Shown here one piece after another: positions 13,300-17,218 of a stretch of DNA of 17,218 bases. The notes under the pieces were generated by a model. It did not search any database. It was not told the origin of the DNA and saw only the letters and a list, made by a program, of their open reading frames with translations. The stretch is from Clostridia bacterium (GTDB lineage: Bacteria > Bacillota > Clostridia > Christensenellales > Borkfalkiaceae). Where the stretch lies: the NCBI GenBank assembly GCA_900767195.1, contig CAAFYG010000095.1:1-17218 (forward strand), given 5' to 3'. A program made the translations under genes and the position numbers. How positions within the stretch are numbered: the stretch's first letter is position 1; each line of letters opens with the position of its first letter.

Positions 13300-14535
13300 A
13301 TGAAAAAAAACGATTTCAAAGCAGTATCCGCCGATAAATACAATCCGAAGTACGGCGAGCTTACCCGCCGCGAGAACGGACTGTATTCCGAAGAGGGCGA
13401 AGTGCGCTCGGAATTCGCGCGCGATTATACGCGCGTTCTGCACTGCACGGCGTACCGGCGGCTGAAACACAAAACGCAGGTTTTTTACAACATCGAAAAC
13501 GATCATATCTGCACGCGCATGGAACACGTGCTGCACGTGGAATCGGCGGCATACACGATTGCAAAGCGGCTGAAACTCAACGACGAGCTTACGCGCGCAA
13601 TCGCGATGGCGCACGATTTAGGTCACGCGCCGTTCGGGCATCACGGCGAACGCATCATCGGCAAGCTTTATAAAAAATACCTGCAAGGCGAAACGTTCTG
13701 GCACGAGAAAAACGGTCTGTATCTCGCGGACAAAATCGAGCTGTTGCCGGATCACGAAAATGCCTACCGGAATTTAAATCTCACCTACGCCGTTCGCGAC
13801 GGTATTATTTCGCATTGCGGCGAGGTGGACGAAACCGGCGTAAAACCGCGCGAAGAACTTTTCGATCTTTCGCTTTTTAATACTCCGGGTAAGTATCAGC
13901 CCGCCACTTACGAGGGGTGCGTGGTGAAGCTTTCCGATAAAATCGCCTATGTGGGGCGCGATATCGAGGACGCTTTGAATCTCGGCTTTCTATCGCCGGC
14001 AAAAGTGGGAAAACTTCAGAAAATCGTGGGCTTGAAAAACGGCGAAGCGGTGAATACAAGCACGATCATGAGCAATATGATTTTAGACGTGTGCCGCGTT
14101 TCCACGATAGAAAAAGGCATTTGTTTTTCGGAAGAAATGGGGGAAACGCTTACGAAAATCAAAGCGTTCAACAACGAAAACATTTATAAAAACAAGCGTT
14201 TTTCGGCGTTTAACCGATATGCCGATCTTGTGATCAGCGAGCTTTTCTCAACGCTTTATTCCTGCTACGATCGCGGCGATCCCGTGCGCGGATTAGAGAA
14301 GAAAAAACAGGCGTATCCCACGCTGGTGAAAGAGTTTTGCGATTATCTTTTCAAATATTGCAACGATGAATTTTCGCGCGCGGCGGGGTGGAAAAAGCAG
14401 GCTATCTACAAGAACACGAAGCCCTACGGCGCGCTGGAAACGAAGGAGATTTACGCGCGCGCGGTGCTTGATTATATCGCGGGCATGACCGATCGCTTTG
14501 CCGTGAAATGTTTCGACGAGCTGATCACTTACTGA
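13300..14535 (+). CDS. Deoxyguanosinetriphosphate triphosphohydrolase-family protein (dGTPase, HD superfamily)
   Basis: The 411-aa product matches bacterial dGTPase-like HD phosphohydrolases, which split dNTPs into deoxynucleoside and triphosphate. The N-terminal SEFARDYTRVLHCTAYRRL region (about 37-55), followed by KHKTQVF, is characteristic. Metal-binding HD residues are H76 (RMEHVLHV), H105-D106 (AMAHDLGHAPFGHHGE, 102-116) and a downstream Asp in KLSDKIAYVGRDIEDAL. Length and motif order agree with the family, so the gene looks intact. It opens a three-gene operon and has its own promoter, with GGAG 8 nt before the ATG. dNTP homeostasis is the usual role. Related enzymes deplete dNTPs during phage infection, but nothing here specifically indicates defence. 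Confidence 0.92.
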   Translation: MKKNDFKAVSADKYNPKYGELTRRENGLYSEEGEVRSEFARDYTRVLHCTAYRRLKHKTQVFYNIENDHICTRMEHVLHVESAAYTIAKRLKLNDELTRAIAMAHDLGHAPFGHHGERIIGKLYKKYLQGETFWHEKNGLYLADKIELLPDHENAYRNLNLTYAVRDGIISHCGEVDETGVKPREELFDLSLFNTPGKYQPATYEGCVVKLSDKIAYVGRDIEDALNLGFLSPAKVGKLQKIVGLKNGEAVNTSTIMSNMILDVCRVSTIEKGICFSEEMGETLTKIKAFNNENIYKNKRFSAFNRYADLVISELFSTLYSCYDRGDPVRGLEKKKQAYPTLVKEFCDYLFKYCNDEFSRAAGWKKQAIYKNTKPYGALETKEIYARAVLDYIAGMTDRFAVKCFDELITY

Positions 14536-14557
14536 AATTACAAAGGACGCGAAAAGA

Positions 14558-15358
14558 ATGTACCCTTATGAAATTTTTCTCGGATTAACGCTATACGATA
14601 TTTTGATAGCGATCGGCGTGGCGGCGGCGATTCTGCTTTTTTCTTTCCTTGCCGATAAGCGCGGCTTAAAAGGGCTTTTGCAGCGGCTGGTGCTGCTTTG
14701 TACGCTGTGCGCCTTAGCGGGCGGGTGGTTTTTCGCGCTTCTTACGCAAAGCGTGTATAATTATATCGAAACGGGCGTTTTCAAGTGGGGCGGAATGACT
14801 TTTTACGGCGGCTTCGTGGGCGGAGCGGGGATTTTTTTGCTTGTGTATTTTATCGGCGGCAAAATCGCTTTTAAAAAGACGGATACGCCGCGCTATTATC
14901 TTGAAAAATTTTTTACGGTGGCGGATATTGCGGTGAGTTGCGTGTGTATCGCGCACGCGCTCGGGCGGATCGGCTGCCTTTTCGCCGGGTGCTGCCACGG
15001 CAAAGTATACGCGGAAAAACGGGCGTTTACCTTGCCGCTTTTAACGATTTCGGCAAGCGGAAACCTTTTAAAAACCGAATATACCGTACCCGTGCAGCTG
15101 TACGAAGCATGCTTTCTCTTTGCGCTCGGCGCGTTTCTGATCTGCCGCGTGCTGCGTAAAAAAACTTACGGCTTGCCGTTATATCTCGCTTTGTACGGCG
15201 CGTGGCGGTTTTTCATCGAATATGCGCGGGCGGACGATCGCGGGGCTACGATCGTTTCGTTTTTATCTCCCTCGCAGTTTGTGGCATTGATTTTAATCGC
15301 CGCAGCGGCTGCGATATTTTACGCGGAACGACGTTTTACAAAGGACGGGGACGAATGA
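14558..15358 (+). CDS. Prolipoprotein diacylglyceryl transferase-like membrane protein (Lgt family, divergent)
   Basis: This 266-aa polytopic protein (about seven hydrophobic segments) belongs to the Lgt family, which adds diacylglycerol to the lipobox cysteine of prolipoproteins. Visible family motifs are WGGMTFYGGFVGG (78-89), HALGRIGCLFAGCCHG (133-148, arginine R137), PVQLYE (178-183) and YGAWRFFIEYARADDRG (213-229, R217 and E221). Two positions depart from E. coli Lgt: the histidine of its SFHGGLIG motif (H103, essential there) is a tyrosine (Y83), and the GRLGNFING signature reads GRIGCLFAGCCHG. The latter variant is common in Clostridia and other phyla, so the protein may be a functional alternative Lgt or a paralogue with another acyl substrate. 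The gene lies 22 nt after the dGTPase and overlaps the protease gene by four bases. Confidence 0.85.
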   Translation: MYPYEIFLGLTLYDILIAIGVAAAILLFSFLADKRGLKGLLQRLVLLCTLCALAGGWFFALLTQSVYNYIETGVFKWGGMTFYGGFVGGAGIFLLVYFIGGKIAFKKTDTPRYYLEKFFTVADIAVSCVCIAHALGRIGCLFAGCCHGKVYAEKRAFTLPLLTISASGNLLKTEYTVPVQLYEACFLFALGAFLICRVLRKKTYGLPLYLALYGAWRFFIEYARADDRGATIVSFLSPSQFVALILIAAAAAIFYAERRFTKDGDE

Positions 15359-16215
15359 ACGACGAAAAACAAGAAAAAAAGATAAAAAGGACGTACCTGA
15401 TTACGGCAATGGTATTTTTGCTGGTTCTTGCCGTATACGATTTTTTTCTCGATGGTTGGGCGGAAAACAAAATGCTTTTTTCTCCGCGCGCCACCGATCT
15501 TCTCTCTTTGCGGGAAATCGGGGAAATTTCGGCGAGCGTCGACGCGATCGTCTCGCGGCTTTTCGGTTCTTTCGCCGCGTTTTTTACGGTGAAATATCTC
15601 GGCTTCACCGTGTATGAAAAATGCGGCGGCAAAGGCTTGCTTTGTGCGCTGCCGTGTTTTCTTGCGGCGATTTTAAACCCGCCGATTCTCGCGCTGATTT
15701 TCAAAAACTCTACGCTCGATTATTCGGGCGGGAAAATGGCGGCGTATGCTTTGATGTTCGCGGCGGAATGTATCTGCGTGGCGGCGTTCGAAGAAACGCT
15801 TTTCCGCGGCGCGGTGTTTTTAACGCTGCTTGAAAACCGCAGAAACGGAAGTACGCGTATTCTCGCTTCGGCGGCGGTTTCGTCGGCAATTTTTGCGGCT
15901 GCGCATATTCTGAATTTTTTTACTGCCGCACCCGGTGCGGTACTTTTGCAGATCGGGTATTCGTTCCTTTTGGGCGGAATGTGCGCCTACACGCTGATTT
16001 GCACAAAAAATCTCGGCTACTGCATTGCTCTGCACGCGATATTCAATTTTTGCGGCACGCTTACCGAAAAATTCGGCAACGGCAGCTGGGCGACTGTGCC
16101 GATCATCGCTTTCACCTGCGTTCTCGGCGTGGTTGTGGCGGCGATCGTGCTACGCGGCTTTTTCGGTATGAAAAAGGAAGATTGCGATTGTTTCTTCAAA
16201 AAAAGGGAAATTTAA
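15355..16215 (+). CDS. CPBP family intramembrane glutamic protease (CAAX/Abi-type)
   Basis: The 286-aa membrane protein carries the three CPBP motifs: FEETLFRG (EExxxR; E146, E147, R151), FAAAHILNF (H184) and HAIFNF (H227, N231). In Rce1/CAAX-type and Abi-type proteases these residues coordinate and activate the water. There are about seven hydrophobic segments and a lysine-rich N-terminal tail. I chose the ATG at 15355, which overlaps the lgt-like stop (ATGA) with AAGGACGGGG upstream; an upstream in-frame start at 15202 lies deep within the preceding gene and would add a non-hydrophobic shadow peptide. Coupling to an Lgt-like gene suggests a membrane or lipoprotein processing link, although bacterial CPBP proteins have diverse, often unknown substrates. 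No clear terminator follows. Confidence 0.88.
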   Translation: MNDEKQEKKIKRTYLITAMVFLLVLAVYDFFLDGWAENKMLFSPRATDLLSLREIGEISASVDAIVSRLFGSFAAFFTVKYLGFTVYEKCGGKGLLCALPCFLAAILNPPILALIFKNSTLDYSGGKMAAYALMFAAECICVAAFEETLFRGAVFLTLLENRRNGSTRILASAAVSSAIFAAAHILNFFTAAPGAVLLQIGYSFLLGGMCAYTLICTKNLGYCIALHAIFNFCGTLTEKFGNGSWATVPIIAFTCVLGVVVAAIVLRGFFGMKKEDCDCFFKKREI

Positions 16216-16285
16216 TGCAAAAATTGAACAGGCGAAATATTTAATATTTTTGCCGATAATCTGTATGTACGATTTCGCTTTTCCG

Positions 16286-16294
16286 TGCTATAAT
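16286..16294 (+). promoter_or_regulatory. Extended -10 promoter of the GH123-like gene
   Basis: TGC immediately followed by TATAAT (16289-16294) forms an extended -10 element. There is no good -35 at 16-18 nt (TGTACG). The start lies near 16301, which overlaps the GGAGG ribosome binding site (16301-16305). The transcript would therefore be almost leaderless, so the true promoter could be further upstream. A small hairpin (GGC...AAATA/TATTT...GCC, about 16230-16254) lies upstream. Confidence 0.4.
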
Positions 16295-16313
16295 AAACGC
16301 GGAGGACGAAATT

Positions 16314-17218
16314 ATGGAAACTGCAAACATATCGCACCGCGCGATCGGAGCGGACGAAAAAGCGTTTATCGGTGACAGCGCGGAAAAATTCGCGCAAAAA
16401 ACGCACGGAATTACTTTGAAAAACATGCGGCACGCATTGCAGCTTATGTATCGCAAAACGGACGGGTATACGCTGCTCGGCTGCCGCTTGCGTGCGAAAG
16501 GCGCGCTTGAAAATTACATAACGCTTCGCGTAGCCGCGAACGTTCCGGCAGACGTTGTGCCGAACGCGCCCGGCGATTTTTTATTGTTCGATACGCCGGG
16601 ACTTTGCCCGGACAGATTAGAGCCGATCGAAGTGCCGCAAGGTATCGCGTTGCGCCCGGATTACACCGTGAGCGTGTTCGTTACGTTCGAGCTTGACGGT
16701 CAAGCGGCTGCAGGCGAATACGAAACGGTTTTCACCCTGGAAAGCGCAGACGGCGAGCCGCTTTGCAAGGATACGTATGTTTTGACGGTTGTGAACGCGG
16801 CAGCGGACGAAACCGATCTGAAACTGACGAATTGGATGCATTACGACGGCATCTGCGCGCGGCACGGCGTGCAGCCGTTTTCGTCGGAATTTTACGCCGT
16901 GTTTGAAAGCTATCTGCGGCTTTATACGGGCGCGGGTTTCAATATGCTGTACGTGCCGCTTTTCACGCCGCCGCTCGATACGGCGGTGGGGCATGAGCGG
17001 CGCACCGTGCAGCTTGTGCGCGTGAAAAGAACGCAAAGGGAAAACGCGGACGGCGCAAACTATCAGTTTGATTTTTCCGCGCTTAAAAAATTTATTCGTT
17101 TCGCGGCGGCGCGCGGGATAAAATATTTTGAATTTTCGCATCTTTTCACGCAATGGGGCGGCGGGCATTGCCCGAAGATTATAGCGGAAGAGTGCGGCGA
17201 AGAAAAGAAAATTTTCGG
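16314..17218 (+). CDS. GH123/DUF4091-like glycoside hydrolase, N-terminal part (3' truncated by window edge)
   Basis: From ATG 16314 (GGAGG 8 nt upstream) the frame is open for 301 codons to the right edge without a stop. The first 165 residues look like a beta-rich N-terminal domain, with strands such as YTVSVFVTFELDG and YVLTVV. From about residue 170 a barrel begins with TNWMHYDGICARHGVQPFSSEFY, then GFNMLYVPLFTPPLDTAVG, a QLVRVKR strand, a FDFSALKKFIRFAAARGIKYFEFSHLF-type segment and TQWGGGHCPKI. This wording matches the DUF4091/GH123 glycosidase group (beta-N-acetylgalactosaminidase fold; many members of unknown substrate). The catalytic Asp-Glu pair is expected after the window edge, so activity cannot be judged. 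No signal peptide is visible, implying a cytoplasmic enzyme like the GH10 protein. Family confidence is moderate to good; substrate is unknown. Confidence 0.8.
   Translation, partial: METANISHRAIGADEKAFIGDSAEKFAQKTHGITLKNMRHALQLMYRKTDGYTLLGCRLRAKGALENYITLRVAANVPADVVPNAPGDFLLFDTPGLCPDRLEPIEVPQGIALRPDYTVSVFVTFELDGQAAAGEYETVFTLESADGEPLCKDTYVLTVVNAAADETDLKLTNWMHYDGICARHGVQPFSSEFYAVFESYLRLYTGAGFNMLYVPLFTPPLDTAVGHERRTVQLVRVKRTQRENADGANYQFDFSALKKFIRFAAARGIKYFEFSHLFTQWGGGHCPKIIAEECGEEKKIF

Noticed and set aside
1..17218. CRISPR arrays, tRNA or rRNA genes, insertion sequences or prophage genes.
   Set aside because: No regularly spaced repeats, RNA gene signatures, transposase or phage motifs were seen on either strand.

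Overview
The window looks like a chromosomal stretch of a sporulating-lineage Firmicute (class Clostridia, probably an uncultured gut-type lineage). The evidence is a spoIIID homologue with a sigma-E-like promoter, GGAGG-type ribosome binding sites, AT-rich -35/-10 promoters, a deoxyguanosinetriphosphatase/Lgt-like/CPBP gene run, and plant-glycan enzymes (GH10, GH123-like). The DNA is of moderate GC content. This taxonomic placement is inference. All genes except one run on the + strand.

Region 1 (1-1040) holds the 3' end of a type IIA topoisomerase A subunit (GyrA/ParC beta-propeller domain). It is followed by spoIIID, which probably starts at a TTG codon and is preceded by a good sigma-E promoter match. 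A long hairpin ends this block and separates it from the convergent AraC gene.

Region 2 (1047-9408) is a carbohydrate/acid-sugar locus. A divergently transcribed AraC-family regulator faces a tightly spaced + strand operon. The operon encodes an enolase-superfamily acid-sugar dehydratase, a cytoplasmic GH10 glycosidase, an SDR dehydrogenase, a nitroreductase, an RraA-family (pyruvate-aldolase fold) protein and a beta-propeller lactonase. An ion-transporter-superfamily (ArsB/NhaD/SLC13-like) permease follows with its own promoter. The divergent intergenic region carries two 10-bp direct repeats 21 bp apart, just upstream of the operon promoter, as expected for an AraC operator. Dehydrogenase, lactonase, dehydratase and aldolase are the four activity classes of a non-phosphorylative oxidative sugar pathway (Weimberg/Dahms/De Ley-Doudoroff type). 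Finding them together with a GH10 enzyme is the most interesting metabolic hypothesis here. It is context-based and unproven.

Region 3 (9409-13190) begins with a roughly 200-nt leader downstream of a near-consensus sigma-A promoter. The leader carries two almost identical perfect palindromes, GGTTAGC-N4-GCTAACC, and other hairpins. It feeds a three-gene operon: a MacB/LolD-type ATPase, an 8-TM duplicated FtsX permease and a small heavy-metal-associated (HMA, CxxC) protein. A strong intrinsic terminator closes the unit.

Region 4 (13191-16215) is a promoter-led operon of a dGTPase-family HD phosphohydrolase, an Lgt-like membrane transferase and a CPBP-family intramembrane protease whose start overlaps the lgt-like stop. 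Region 5 (16216-17218) has an extended -10 promoter and the first 301 codons of a GH123/DUF4091-like glycosidase that runs off the right edge.
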